From Listeria cossartiae subsp. cayugensis (lineage in GTDB: Bacteria > Bacillota > Bacilli > Lactobacillales > Listeriaceae), in NCBI RefSeq assembly GCF_014229095.1, contig NZ_JAARZC010000001.1, positions 434,001 to 498,000 on the forward strand: a stretch of 64,000 nt of DNA, given 5' to 3'. The position numbers and the translations under genes were made by a program. Shown here in pieces: positions 34,773-43,802 of the stretch. Within the stretch, counting starts at the first letter, position 1. Each line of letters begins with the position of its first letter. The notes under the pieces are model-generated. The model saw only the letters and a list, made by a program, of their open reading frames with translations. It ran no database searches and was not told where the DNA came from.

Positions 34773-34819
34773 AGGCTGTAACAAGATGAGCAATCATTTT
34801 GTTATAGCTTATTTTTTTT
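34773..34819 (+). terminator. Terminator after DUF4064 gene
   Basis: AGGCTGTAACAA pairs (with G-U pairs) with TTGTTATAGCTT, followed by eight T. Confidence 0.75.
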
Positions 34820-34934
34820 GAATAAAATTATTTAAAAATGCATTTTTACAACATTGTTCACATTCTATTCATATTTCAAATGGATTGTGAGTGATTTATT
34901 CCTGAATTAGTACTATATCAATATATTTTGATAG

Positions 34935-34984
34935 TATAATATTAGAAGTAGAGTCTACGCATAATGAATTTACTTCTAGGAGGA
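34935..34984 (+). promoter_or_regulatory. -10 box and ribosome-binding site of the LRR surface gene
   Basis: TATAAT lies at 34935-34940 with no good -35. AGGAGGA at 34978-34984 serves ATG 34997 and rules out the upstream in-frame ATG at 34964, which has no such site. Confidence 0.55.
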
Positions 34985-34996
34985 ATAAACAATTTA

Positions 34997-36559
34997 ATGA
35001 AAAAAATGATAACGATACTATTGCTTGTTTCATCTGCCTTTATAATTAGTGTGATTAGTTCACCAAACCAAGCATTTGCAGATACCACAGATATTTTACA
35101 AGCTCCAAAGCCAATCAATGAGATTTTTCCTGATGAAGGCGTGGCTCAATTAGTTGCTAGAGAGACTGGAAAAAGTACAACTAGTGGAGTTTCGCAGGCC
35201 GATTTGGATGGAATCACGAAGCTGAACGATGCTATTCAAAGTAGTAGAACGGTGCCGATGATTTATTCTTTGGAAGGTGTAGAATATCTTCATAATCTGA
35301 GAGAACTGGCTATTCCAAACCATTCTGTCAGTGATATTTCCGCATTAGAAGGATTAGTAGAGTTGCGAGAGATAGGCATTAGTAATAGTAATGTAAGTGA
35401 TTTATCGCCACTTAGTAAGTCGAAAAAAATATCATTTATCGATGTGAGTGGTAACAATATTAGTGATATAAGTGTATTCAGCTCATTCTCAAAAATAAAT
35501 CAAGTAATTCTAAGTGAGAATAACATAAGTGATATAAGCGTTTTAAAAGATTTCCCAGCAGATCAATTTGTTTATATTTACTTGGACAATAATAAAATTA
35601 AAGATATTAGCCCGCTTTCAGGTAAATCTTTTCATCAATTGACACTTAATAATAACGAAATTAGTGATATTAGTCCGTTAAATACAATGACTCTATCTGC
35701 AGATTATGAATTCACGGATAACTTTTATATTGATATTAGTAGCAATCACATTAGCGATATCAGTTCTTTAAAAAATGCTAATCTCAGCAAATTAAATTAT
35801 TTTTATGCAGAGGACCAGAACATTACGAACCAAGTCAAAGCTTTTGCCACCGATTTAACATTTGAAAATAGTGTGAAAAATATCGAAGGGTTAGCCATAA
35901 CGCCTGAAATTATTAGTAATAACGGTAGCTACTCCGGTTCTATGCTAAATTGGCAACTTCCTAACTTTGTAGCGAATGTAGATTATTCATTTTCTGAGAC
36001 AATCCAAATTGGCCAAACTACAGGAGTGTTTAGCGGGAAAGTCACGCAACCACTAGTTGATGGATTTACCGTGACATTTGATAATGAAGGTTCTATTTCT
36101 ACAGAATCCTACAAAAGCGACGTAATCATTTCTGAACCAACTGAACCGACCAAAGAAGGATTCACTTTTGACGGGTGGTACGATGCGCAAACAGGCGGAA
36201 AGAAATGGGATTTTGCGACTGACAAAATGCCGGCAAATGATATTACGTTATATGCCCAGTTTACTGAAATAAAAACAGAGCCTGTAAACCCAGTAGTTCC
36301 AGTTGAATCAGAAGAATCGACAGACTTAGAGGGTTCAGAAGACTCAGCAAATCCGAATGTTACTGAAGTTGATCCTGAAAATTCTTCAAAACCAGAAAAA
36401 GGAACAAAAAATAAAACAACCCAAGCATCAGAAAAGGCACCAGAAAAAATAGCGACAAGCGAATTGCCAAAAACGGGAGATAGTTCACCGTACTTGCTTT
36501 TATTAGGATTTGTTCTTGTTGGAGCAGCCGTTTTCGCTTGGAAGAAAAAACAAGCATAA
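34997..36559 (+). CDS. Internalin-type LRR surface protein with LPXTG anchor
   Basis: 520 residues. Signal peptide (1-29, NQAFA-D), N-terminal cap, then about seven 20-22-residue internalin LRRs with the repeated N-x-I-S-D-I-S-x-L theme (about 95-290) and an inter-repeat/Ig-like segment. One Listeria-Bacteroides (Flg_new) repeat follows (EPTEPTKEGFTFDGWYDAQ...DITLYAQF, about 370-425), then a Glu/Ser/Pro wall spacer and LPKTGD plus hydrophobic helix and KKKQA. Wall-linked by sortase A. The target is unknown; internalin LRRs usually bind host or other proteins. Confidence 0.92.
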   Translation: MKKMITILLLVSSAFIISVISSPNQAFADTTDILQAPKPINEIFPDEGVAQLVARETGKSTTSGVSQADLDGITKLNDAIQSSRTVPMIYSLEGVEYLHNLRELAIPNHSVSDISALEGLVELREIGISNSNVSDLSPLSKSKKISFIDVSGNNISDISVFSSFSKINQVILSENNISDISVLKDFPADQFVYIYLDNNKIKDISPLSGKSFHQLTLNNNEISDISPLNTMTLSADYEFTDNFYIDISSNHISDISSLKNANLSKLNYFYAEDQNITNQVKAFATDLTFENSVKNIEGLAITPEIISNNGSYSGSMLNWQLPNFVANVDYSFSETIQIGQTTGVFSGKVTQPLVDGFTVTFDNEGSISTESYKSDVIISEPTEPTKEGFTFDGWYDAQTGGKKWDFATDKMPANDITLYAQFTEIKTEPVNPVVPVESEESTDLEGSEDSANPNVTEVDPENSSKPEKGTKNKTTQASEKAPEKIATSELPKTGDSSPYLLLLGFVLVGAAVFAWKKKQA

Positions 36560-36570
36560 TCATATAAAAG

Positions 36571-36600
36571 AAAAACCGACAAAATTATTTGTCGGTTTTT
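36571..36600. terminator. Bidirectional terminator between two LPXTG genes
   Basis: AAAAACCGACAAA pairs with TTTGTCGGTTTTT around ATTA, with A and T runs on both sides. Confidence 0.92.
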
Positions 36601-36609
36601 TAGTCGTTA

Positions 36610-38196
36610 TTATTTAGAAGTTTTTCTCCAAACAATTAATGCGGAAGTGAAAATTAGTAAGCCTGTAGCTATTGGTTTTACGGGGTTATTGTCACCAGTG
36701 TTCGGTAACTTTCCTGCAGTTATAGCTCTGTTTTCAGTTATGTTTTCAGCTTTATTCTTAAGCTCATTTTGAGTAGGGGGCGTAACTGTTGTTTCTAGGT
36801 TACTTGTTTTCTTGTAAACAAAGATGACTTTTTCCGGTGTTTCTCCAAAAGTTCCATTGGTGTTAGTTGGAGTTGCTTCCAATTGATAGCCAGGGATACT
36901 TTTCGGTTTTACATTGTAAGCATTTCCGACGGTACCAGTTAATGTCGAAGGGGTACTAATTACTTTATTGTTAGAGTCGACATATTGTACCTCAAGGATA
37001 GCTGATCTTTTGGAATTTCTATTTTTCGTATAAACATAATTAACGGTTTGCGCTTCTAATGTATAAAGGCCATTCGCATTTGCTGGTGTTTTTGTGAGTG
37101 TATAGCCAGAGATTTTCTTCGGCTTGGAAGTATATTTAGCGTCTAATAATCCTGTTAATGTATCAGCTGGCGCAATGTTTTCGCCGTTAGAGCCCTTATA
37201 ATTTACCGTGATATTCCCACCAATTGGCGGTTGTTCAACGATAATTGGAACGCGCACTTTCGCGAAGGTATTAGAATTGGTCGATAAGGTGCTTTTGATA
37301 ATAATGAAGCCTTCTCCGGGCGTTTTCGCAACACCACCAGAGAGAATAGAAGAACCATCATCAACGTACATAAATTCATGTGTATCAAAAAGTGCTTTTC
37401 CAGAAGCTAAACCAAGCTGGGATTTGTCAGGTGTTAATTGATTAAAGTCGGTTTTATACGGCACGGTAATAGGTTCGCCGTTGTATACTAATTGATCTTG
37501 ACCTTGTCTGTAATCATAATGTTCTAGCATATTTCCACCATTATTAAAGTCATCAAGGTAGCCCGCTGGAATATCTGTCGTAATTTGATTTCCGCTCATG
37601 ATTACAGCTAATGGTTTCAAATCAAGGGGTGGCCAGTAGTTACTAGCCCAGTTAATCTTGAAAATTTCAGAAGGAAGCGAGATTAGTTTATTATCTCGAA
37701 TGTTTAAGCTAGTTAAACTAGAAGATAATTGAGTAATGTTATCAGGGATTTCCTGTATAGAATTATTTTCTAATTGCAATGAATTTATAGCAGGTAGTTG
37801 AAAAACAACCTTAGGAAACTCATGTAAATTATTGGAAGATAAATTTAATACTTCTAATTTCTTTAATTGACCTACGCTATCAGGAACCTCACTCACGGTC
37901 CCGAGAATGACTGTCAGATTCTTTAAATTCGTAAAATCTGAAATATTTTCGGGAATAAAGGAAGCGCCTTCTGGACTTAACATCGTAACTGTTTCTAAGT
38001 CAGCTAATGTGATATCTTCGCGATTTTTATTTAATCGTTGTTCCGTTGCTACAATAAATGGTTCATTGTTATCTAATTCTTCTTCCAACCAAGACAATGA
38101 ATCCGCATTTGCTTTTGAAAAAAGAAAAGGGATTAGAGTGGCAAGTATCATCAAACAAATTAAAAGGAGAATAATTTTTCTCAAGTTGTGGCACAT
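36610..38196 (-). CDS. LRR/MucBP surface protein with LPXTG anchor
   Basis: Up to 528 residues. N-terminal hydrophobic signal (about 5-31, ending KANADS), then LRRs of the Shoc2/bacterial 23-residue style (LKKLEVLNLSSNNLHEFPKVVFQLPAINSLQLENNSIQEIP) at about 85-205. An Ig-like segment follows, then two MucBP domains (from VNYKGSNGENIAPADT and VQYVDSNNKVISTPST), a short spacer and LPNTGD plus helix and KTSK. MucBP modules are associated with mucin binding. The annotated ATG has little ribosome-binding site; an in-frame TTG four codons later, with AGGATG upstream, could be the true start. Convergent with the previous LRR gene. Confidence 0.88.
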   Translation of the reverse strand: MCHNLRKIILLLICLMILATLIPFLFSKANADSLSWLEEELDNNEPFIVATEQRLNKNREDITLADLETVTMLSPEGASFIPENISDFTNLKNLTVILGTVSEVPDSVGQLKKLEVLNLSSNNLHEFPKVVFQLPAINSLQLENNSIQEIPDNITQLSSSLTSLNIRDNKLISLPSEIFKINWASNYWPPLDLKPLAVIMSGNQITTDIPAGYLDDFNNGGNMLEHYDYRQGQDQLVYNGEPITVPYKTDFNQLTPDKSQLGLASGKALFDTHEFMYVDDGSSILSGGVAKTPGEGFIIIKSTLSTNSNTFAKVRVPIIVEQPPIGGNITVNYKGSNGENIAPADTLTGLLDAKYTSKPKKISGYTLTKTPANANGLYTLEAQTVNYVYTKNRNSKRSAILEVQYVDSNNKVISTPSTLTGTVGNAYNVKPKSIPGYQLEATPTNTNGTFGETPEKVIFVYKKTSNLETTVTPPTQNELKNKAENITENRAITAGKLPNTGDNNPVKPIATGLLIFTSALIVWRKTSK

Positions 38197-38666
38197 CCTG
38201 TCTGTAATTTGTAAATTTGTCAGTCATTGGTTAATTATATTATTTTTTTGTTTTTTTGGAGTACTAAAAAAAGACTTTGAAATCGGATTCGTTTCGAAAA
38301 ATGTGTCTAAAAATTGTCGGTTTTTCAAAATTGTATAAATGGGCATAGATGTTTAGAAATGGGAAATAACTAATATTTAAAGTTGTTTTTTATCAGAGCA
38401 GATTTATGTAAGATTAAATTGAAATGGCTTTATATAATGGTTCTGTGAATGATTTTAATTTATTTTGATGGGGATAAATTTAAATAAATGGGTTGTTTTT
38501 GCTATAAAAAAGATATTTTTAACCAAAAAAGCAGTCGTTTTTTATGATTTGCGATGTTCACTTGATGTTCACAAAACACTCGTTTTTACTGTCGCACAAG
38601 GAACTTTACTAAAAAAAGGTAGAGTATAATTTTAGTAGTAATCAAACAAATGGAGGTTAGACATTA
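38197..38666. promoter_or_regulatory. AT-rich divergent intergenic region of two LPXTG genes
   Basis: 470 bases without a supported gene. It contains a direct repeat GATGTTCAC at 38553-38561 and 38564-38572 (11-base period) and a TATAAT at 38625-38630 about 35 bases before the SD of the gene at 38667, with only a poor -35. No PrfA palindrome (TTAACA-N2-TGTTAA) was seen. Promoters for the minus-strand gene are not obvious. Confidence 0.5.
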
Positions 38667-40349
38667 ATGAAAAAAGCTATTACTTTTCTTTCAACAATAG
38701 CGATATCTTTTAGTATTTTTAGCATTCATCCACTTTCTGGATTAGCGCTTGAAAAGGAAACCGCACCAAGGGAAATGAAACAACAAGTAAATTCGACGAA
38801 CGCTGCTACGGATGTGGTGACTGCTCAAGATTTGGGAGGCCAAACGTGGTTAATTAATGAAGTAAATAAACAACTCGCACCCAAAAAAGTTGGGGTAAAT
38901 TTAACATTTGGAGACTTAACGAAAATTACTCGAATTGTAATTACTGGGCAAGGAATTACAGGAGAAGTACCACCTGAGATTAAAAATCTCGTTTCATTAG
39001 AATCTTTACTTTTGTACAGCAATAATTTAACCGGGACTATTCCGGCTGAACTTGGAGAATTAACTAAGCTAAGGGAACTTCGATTAGATTATAATGATTT
39101 AACTGGAACAATTCCTGATGGACTTGGAAATATTCCGTCGATTGCTTTACAGAGCAACCGGCTAGTTGGCCAAATCCCTTTGAGCTTATATGAAAATAGA
39201 ACAGGGAAGAATGAAGTAAATGTTTCTGGTAATCAAGTAACTATTAATAGCAGAGCACCTGAACCAAGTATTTACTCCTATTCAACTTTTATTTATCCAG
39301 CTACTACCCCGGAATATGGTGGGCATTTGAAGGCGACAACTACTTATATTAGCAACTTGGAAAATGATGCTTTTCTTACGCCATTTCTTCCAGGTAGTTC
39401 CACATTTATCGATTTACAAGCGGTATTTATGTTTGAAACGGAGCTCTATGAAGGACATGAAGTAACGATTACGGACGACGCATCTGGAAAACTGCTTTAT
39501 GAAGGCAAGTTAACTTCTGATATCAGTATTTCTTTAAAGAGTTTAAGCTCTGGCTATCATAATATTCGTGTTGTACTTGATAATGCACCGAACAACCCAC
39601 AAAACCAAGTAACTTTTGGTATCAGCATGGCAAGTACGGTAGCTGGGGATTTAACAGTTAACTATGTAGATGAAGACGGAGAAACGATTCATGAACCACA
39701 GGTAGTTAGCGGATTTGTAGGCGATGATTATGATGTGACAACGCCTGAATACCAATTAGCAATTGACGGATATGAATTAGATAATTCTAAATTACCAACA
39801 GATGCAATTGGCACATTTGACTACGCACCGTTGTCTGTAACGTATGTGTACAAAGAGAATCAAGGTGCGCCAGTCACGGTAAAATATGTAGATGAAAACG
39901 GTAATGAACTAGCTGCTTCTGAAAACTTAACTGGCAAATTAGGTAGCTCCTATCAAACCGAAGTCAAAGAAATTCCTGGGTTTACATTAGATGAGAGCAA
40001 ATTGCCGACCAATGCGAGCGGAGAATTTGAAGTGAGTACACAAACTGTCACATATGTGTATAAAGCCGTGCCAGCCCCACCAACTACTCCGCCAGAACAA
40101 GTCATACCAATAGAACCAACGACACCAACCACACCAAAAGCACAAGACGAACAAAAGGTAACAGAGAAATCAGCAAGCTTAAAAATAACGCCCACACAAA
40201 GTGAAACATCCACATTAGCAGGTAAATTAAAACTACCAACTACTGGGGATAATCTTTGGGATAGCTTGTTGTATAGTGTATTTGGTTTAATAGCAGTATG
40301 TGTCGCATTCAGTTTATTCTTCAGGCGTAAAAAACAAAATCATAGCTGA
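38667..40349 (+). CDS. Plant-type LRR/MucBP surface protein with LPXTG anchor
   Basis: 560 residues. Signal peptide (1-27), an N-terminal part (DLGGQTWLINEVNKQLAPK), and three to four LRRs of the plant-specific kind with L-T-G-x-I-P (NNLTGTIPAELGELTKLREL, NDLTGTIPDGLGNI, NRLVGQIPLSLYE) at about 88-175. A beta-rich region follows, then two MucBP domains (about 330-395 and 405-470), a Pro/Thr spacer, and LPTTGD plus helix and RRKKQNHS. The plant-type LRR differs from the internalin LRRs nearby, suggesting separate acquisition. GGAGG precedes the ATG. Confidence 0.9.
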   Translation: MKKAITFLSTIAISFSIFSIHPLSGLALEKETAPREMKQQVNSTNAATDVVTAQDLGGQTWLINEVNKQLAPKKVGVNLTFGDLTKITRIVITGQGITGEVPPEIKNLVSLESLLLYSNNLTGTIPAELGELTKLRELRLDYNDLTGTIPDGLGNIPSIALQSNRLVGQIPLSLYENRTGKNEVNVSGNQVTINSRAPEPSIYSYSTFIYPATTPEYGGHLKATTTYISNLENDAFLTPFLPGSSTFIDLQAVFMFETELYEGHEVTITDDASGKLLYEGKLTSDISISLKSLSSGYHNIRVVLDNAPNNPQNQVTFGISMASTVAGDLTVNYVDEDGETIHEPQVVSGFVGDDYDVTTPEYQLAIDGYELDNSKLPTDAIGTFDYAPLSVTYVYKENQGAPVTVKYVDENGNELAASENLTGKLGSSYQTEVKEIPGFTLDESKLPTNASGEFEVSTQTVTYVYKAVPAPPTTPPEQVIPIEPTTPTTPKAQDEQKVTEKSASLKITPTQSETSTLAGKLKLPTTGDNLWDSLLYSVFGLIAVCVAFSLFFRRKKQNHS

Positions 40350-40438
40350 AATATATAAGAACTAGGCTGTCTATTTTAGAAGAGTGATGTGCCAAACAGC
40401 ATATCATGGGTATAAATTTGAATGTTAATATGCGTTGC

Positions 40439-40467
40439 TTGTAGCAATGGACGGGTTCTCATACAAT
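40439..40467 (+). promoter_or_regulatory. SigA-type promoter of XRE regulator gene
   Basis: TTGTAG (40439-40444), a 17-base spacer and TACAAT (40462-40467). Confidence 0.6.
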
Positions 40468-40502
40468 AGTGATAACAACTGAAAGAAAGGTGGTTATCTC
40501 TA

Positions 40503-41012
40503 ATGTTAAACGAAAATATTAAAGCAATCAGAAAATCAAAAGGACTTTCGCAAGAAGAAATTGCCATCAAACTGAATGTGGTGCGACAAACAATCTCTAA
40601 ATGGGAGCAAGGATTGTCAGTTCCTGATTCCGATATGTTAATCTCGATATCGGAAGTGCTTGAAACACCAGTAAGCACTTTGCTTGGAGAAACTGTTATG
40701 GTTTCAAAGGTTGATGACCTAAAAGCAATCTCCGAAAAACTGGAGATTATAAACATACAGCTTGCACAAAGAAAGACCGCTAGACGAAAAATGCTTTATT
40801 GGCTATTTATCTCGATGTGTACCGTTATAGCAATAATTTCAGCGGTCTTTATAATACTAAATAGTCCTTACCTAGGGTGGGATTATAGTGACCCTGAAAC
40901 TAGCGTTATTGGAGTAGCTTTTCATACATTTGAATGGTTGTTTGTCAGATTAGCACCGGTTATCCTTATAGGAGGAGTCGTTGGGATTTTTTTAATGCGG
41001 AAGAACGTATAA
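40503..41012 (+). CDS. XRE-family regulator with membrane tail
   Basis: 169 residues. An N-terminal helix-turn-helix of the XRE type (IKAIRKSKGLSQEEIAIKLNVVRQTISKWEQGLSVPDSDMLISISEVLETPVSTLLG, about 5-65), a short linker, then two hydrophobic helices (about 98-118 and 138-160). DNA-binding proteins of this build sit at the membrane and often regulate adjacent transport or stress genes. Starts after AAAGGTGG. Monocistronic, with a terminator 120 bases downstream. Targets unknown. Confidence 0.85.
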   Translation: MLNENIKAIRKSKGLSQEEIAIKLNVVRQTISKWEQGLSVPDSDMLISISEVLETPVSTLLGETVMVSKVDDLKAISEKLEIINIQLAQRKTARRKMLYWLFISMCTVIAIISAVFIILNSPYLGWDYSDPETSVIGVAFHTFEWLFVRLAPVILIGGVVGIFLMRKNV

Positions 41013-41115
41013 AAACGTACTATCTTTGATGCTTTGAAGAAGAAAATTTTAAATTGGTATAAAAAAGTAATTGAAACTAATGGAAATGATTTAAGTTATT
41101 AAATTAATATAAATC

Positions 41116-41775
41116 TCATATATCCAAAGAGTCCTTATCAATTCGATAAGGGCTTTTTTTGTTGACCAAAAATTCTTCTTCTACAAGTTCGGTTAGCAAA
41201 TTGGATATGTTTGGCTGCGTTGTGCGGCAATATCTGGCAAGGACTGACTGGTTGATAAAGTTTGGTAACACGATTTCATTTTTTTCCTCATTTTCTGAGC
41301 CAATCTCGACGGCAAGATTTTCCAAAGCCATATAAATCCGTTCTTTCGGCGTTTTGGCAATCATTCCAAGAAGTGCATAGTGGCGAGCGAAAACATCCGC
41401 AATACTCGTCAAAAGAAAATCATTCACATCAGGTTTGATCGATAATATGTTGAGTAAAAAGTCAGCATCTATTTTATAAAGCACCAGACTTTCACTCATA
41501 ACAGTAATACTATGTTTTTTCTTTGGATAAGAAGAGAATGCATCAATTCCTAAAATATTATATGGAAGAACAAATATCGAAATATAATTCGTTTTTCTCA
41601 AATTATCCTCTAATTCGACTGCAGCATAACCTTCTAATACGAAAAAGATATGTTTTGCTTTTTCTTCCTCAAAAATTATTTTTTCATTCATTGTATAGGT
41701 TCGCTTTTTTACATGTTTATAGTAATCCGGAAATTCTTTTAAATAGCCAAGTACGGTATCAAGTTTTTCTGACAT
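41116..41775 (-). CDS. Crp/Fnr-family transcription regulator
   Basis: 219 residues. An N-terminal cyclic-nucleotide-binding-like barrel (about 20-120; KIIFEEEKAKHIFFVLEGYAAVEL) without the usual cAMP-binding RSA motif, a dimer helix, and a C-terminal winged helix (NQSVLARYCRTTQPNISNLLTELVEEEFL, about 170-200). It belongs to the PrfA/Crp superfamily, which is expanded in Listeria; it is not PrfA itself. TATAAT on the minus strand at 41815-41810 and AAAGGAG precede it. Ligand and targets unknown. Confidence 0.88.
   Translation of the reverse strand: MSEKLDTVLGYLKEFPDYYKHVKKRTYTMNEKIIFEEEKAKHIFFVLEGYAAVELEDNLRKTNYISIFVLPYNILGIDAFSSYPKKKHSITVMSESLVLYKIDADFLLNILSIKPDVNDFLLTSIADVFARHYALLGMIAKTPKERIYMALENLAVEIGSENEEKNEIVLPNFINQSVLARYCRTTQPNISNLLTELVEEEFLVNKKSPYRIDKDSLDI
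41133..41160 (+). terminator. Terminator of the XRE gene, inside the end of the convergent gene
   Basis: CCTTATC pairs with GATAAGG around AATTC, followed by GC and seven T on the plus strand. It overlaps the last codons of the Crp/Fnr gene. Confidence 0.8.
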
Positions 41776-42036
41776 TAGCGCGACTCCTTTGCGGACTTGT
41801 TTACCCTTTATTATACGCTATTTATGTAGAAAAAGATTATTGAACAGTTTGTGACGTTCTCTAAAGTAGCGCTTAGTATATATTCCTGAATAGAAAATAT
41901 TTTTTAACGAAGCAAAAAAGCTTTTTTTCTATATTGAATATATAAATCGTGTCAGAATCCTTTGATATAGTACATTCATAGCCAGTGTGACCCAGATGGT
42001 ACGGTGATACGGACAGACAGGCGGAAGGAGGAAATG

Positions 42037-42414
42037 ATGAAGTTTGATGATAGTAAACCCATTTATAAACAAATCGTTCATTATATTCATACAGAAATTG
42101 TTACAGGAATTTACAAAGCTGGTGACAAGCTACTATCTGTAAGAGAGCTAGCAACAAAGTTAGAAGTAAATCCGACAACCATCCAGCGAGCTTATGCAGA
42201 ACTGGAAGAAGCGGGGATTATTTTCACCGTTCGAGGTACTGGTAAATATTTGACAGAAGATAAGAGGAGAATGGAGCAATTGGAAAATGACATCGCAAAA
42301 CAACTTACCGAAAATTTTATTAGAGAAATGAGTAAATTAGGAATTAATAAAGAAAAAATCATCGCTTGGGTGAAAAAAGTAGAGGAGGTAGAAGTAAATG
42401 TTAGTGGGGAATAA
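42037..42414 (+). CDS. GntR-family (YtrA-type) regulator
   Basis: About 125 residues: a winged helix (KPIYKQIVHYIHTEIVTGIYKAGDKLLSVRELATKLEVNPTTIQRAYAELEEAGIIFTVRGTGKYLTED) with a short C-terminal coil, the YtrA subgroup that controls adjacent ABC transporters. ATG 42037 is preferred: AAGGAGG lies five bases before it, while 42034 is too close and 42004 has none. It overlaps the downstream ATPase gene by 17 bases. Likely autoregulates the five-gene operon to 46335. Confidence 0.9.
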   Translation: MKFDDSKPIYKQIVHYIHTEIVTGIYKAGDKLLSVRELATKLEVNPTTIQRAYAELEEAGIIFTVRGTGKYLTEDKRRMEQLENDIAKQLTENFIREMSKLGINKEKIIAWVKKVEEVEVNVSGE

Positions 42415-43087
42415 TATCGCTAAATCCTATCCAAATAAATTAGTCTTACAAAATGTGGACTTCGAAGCAAAACCAGGCGACATGATCGTACTCACTGGTG
42501 AAAATGGCAGCGGGAAAACGACCTTGCTAGATATGTTAGCAAATTTGAAGAAACCGAATAGTGGCACATTACAACTAGATAATGAAGTTTTCATAAAGAA
42601 TGATATCCGCCAGCAAATCGCTTATTTAAATAATGAACTTTACGCTAAAAAAAGTACTACTATAGAAGAATTTATGAAACAACATGCGCTTCTTTTTGAA
42701 AATATGGATTTAGATAAGTGGGACCAATTACTTGCTGGATGGCGAATTAACAAACGCCTAAAACTTGGCGAACTATCAACAGGTATGTTAATGAAAGTGA
42801 AAATTGGTAGTGTTTTAGCAAGAAAAGCCAAAGTATATCTTTACGATGAACCTTTTGCGAGTATCGATATTATGGCTCGTTCAGAAGTAATGAAAGCTAT
42901 TATTAGCGAAACAGAGCCAGACGCCATCACGATTATTTCTTCGCACCATTTAGAAGGAACCGAAAAACTATACAACAAACTTTGGTTAATTAAAGATAAC
43001 ACGTTAAAAACTATCGAAACAGAAGCTTATCGCGAGGCAACAGGCAACTCATTAATTGATTTCTATAAGGAGGAAATGAACAAATGA
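42398..43087 (+). CDS. ABC transporter ATPase (YtrB-like)
   Basis: 229 residues. Walker A is GENGSGKTTLLDML, the Walker B region is KVYLYDEPFASID, and the switch His is in IISSHHLEGTE. The signature loop is atypical, LSTGM instead of LSGGQ, which is common in this transporter class. The partner permease overlaps by 4 bases. B. subtilis homologues in the ytr operon respond to wall-active antibiotics; that role here is inference. Confidence 0.9.
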   Translation: MLVGNNIAKSYPNKLVLQNVDFEAKPGDMIVLTGENGSGKTTLLDMLANLKKPNSGTLQLDNEVFIKNDIRQQIAYLNNELYAKKSTTIEEFMKQHALLFENMDLDKWDQLLAGWRINKRLKLGELSTGMLMKVKIGSVLARKAKVYLYDEPFASIDIMARSEVMKAIISETEPDAITIISSHHLEGTEKLYNKLWLIKDNTLKTIETEAYREATGNSLIDFYKEEMNK

Positions 43088-43788
43088 CAAAAATGATTAC
43101 TTTTTATTTAAAACAAATTAGTCCTATTCTTTTGATTGGACTTGCACTTATCTTCGGGCTGAACTTTCTAGGATTCACGATAAATCTGCTGGAGGGAACG
43201 GATTTGCTTTTTAGAGCAATTCGAGGGACAACGGTGATGAGCTTAATTCTAGTCCTTATCACGACTTGGAAAATCACGAAACTCGACACATCGAAAGAAA
43301 ATGTAACACTTGCTTCTCTTTCAGGATTTTCGGAAACAAAGAAATTTTTCGGAAAACTATTTGCTGCTTATTTATCAGCAATTTGCATTATTTTACTTCA
43401 AAGTGCCTTTATTTGGTATTACGGTTTTGAAACAGGGCGGATTGAAGCAGGCGATGCGTTATCATTTGTATCTGGAACGCTGATGATGTTTTTATTTATC
43501 GCTATGTTTGTTTGTTACTTTGTTATTCCGGTAGGTTGGTTAAAAGATCATGTGAAGGCGAGTTCTCTTCAAAAAGCGGCGGTCGTTTTACTTCTTTTTG
43601 CTATCCTAATTGTCAAGTTACTAGCTGAATATTACTTGCATATTTATAACAGTGCGGGAATTATCTCTATTTTGCCAAATGGTCATTTTGAGATTTCGCT
43701 TCTTTCTATTATTTGGAATGTAGGATTATGTTCAGTTATTGCAGGCAGCTATATCTACATGAAATCTAAAAAAATGGATACTATTTGA
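43084..43788 (+). CDS. ABC transporter permease, six-helix
   Basis: 234 residues with about six transmembrane helices (for example ISPILLIGLALIFGLNFLGFTINLL, AAYLSAICIILLQSAFIWYYG, ILPNGHFEISLLSIIWNVGLCSVIAGSYIYM). No extracellular domain. Forms the membrane part for the ATPase encoded just upstream. Confidence 0.85.
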   Translation: MTKMITFYLKQISPILLIGLALIFGLNFLGFTINLLEGTDLLFRAIRGTTVMSLILVLITTWKITKLDTSKENVTLASLSGFSETKKFFGKLFAAYLSAICIILLQSAFIWYYGFETGRIEAGDALSFVSGTLMMFLFIAMFVCYFVIPVGWLKDHVKASSLQKAAVVLLLFAILIVKLLAEYYLHIYNSAGIISILPNGHFEISLLSIIWNVGLCSVIAGSYIYMKSKKMDTI

Positions 43789-43802
43789 AAGTAGGAGAAT
43801 AA

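Noticed and set aside
38197-38666. PrfA box in the divergent LPXTG intergenic region
   Set aside because: Searched by eye for TTAACA-N2-TGTTAA; no match within two substitutions was found on either strand.
41013-41115. Possible decayed gene fragment between the XRE and Crp/Fnr genes
   Set aside because: Only short open stretches with stops, no recognisable protein, and a terminator structure lies there; too little to call.
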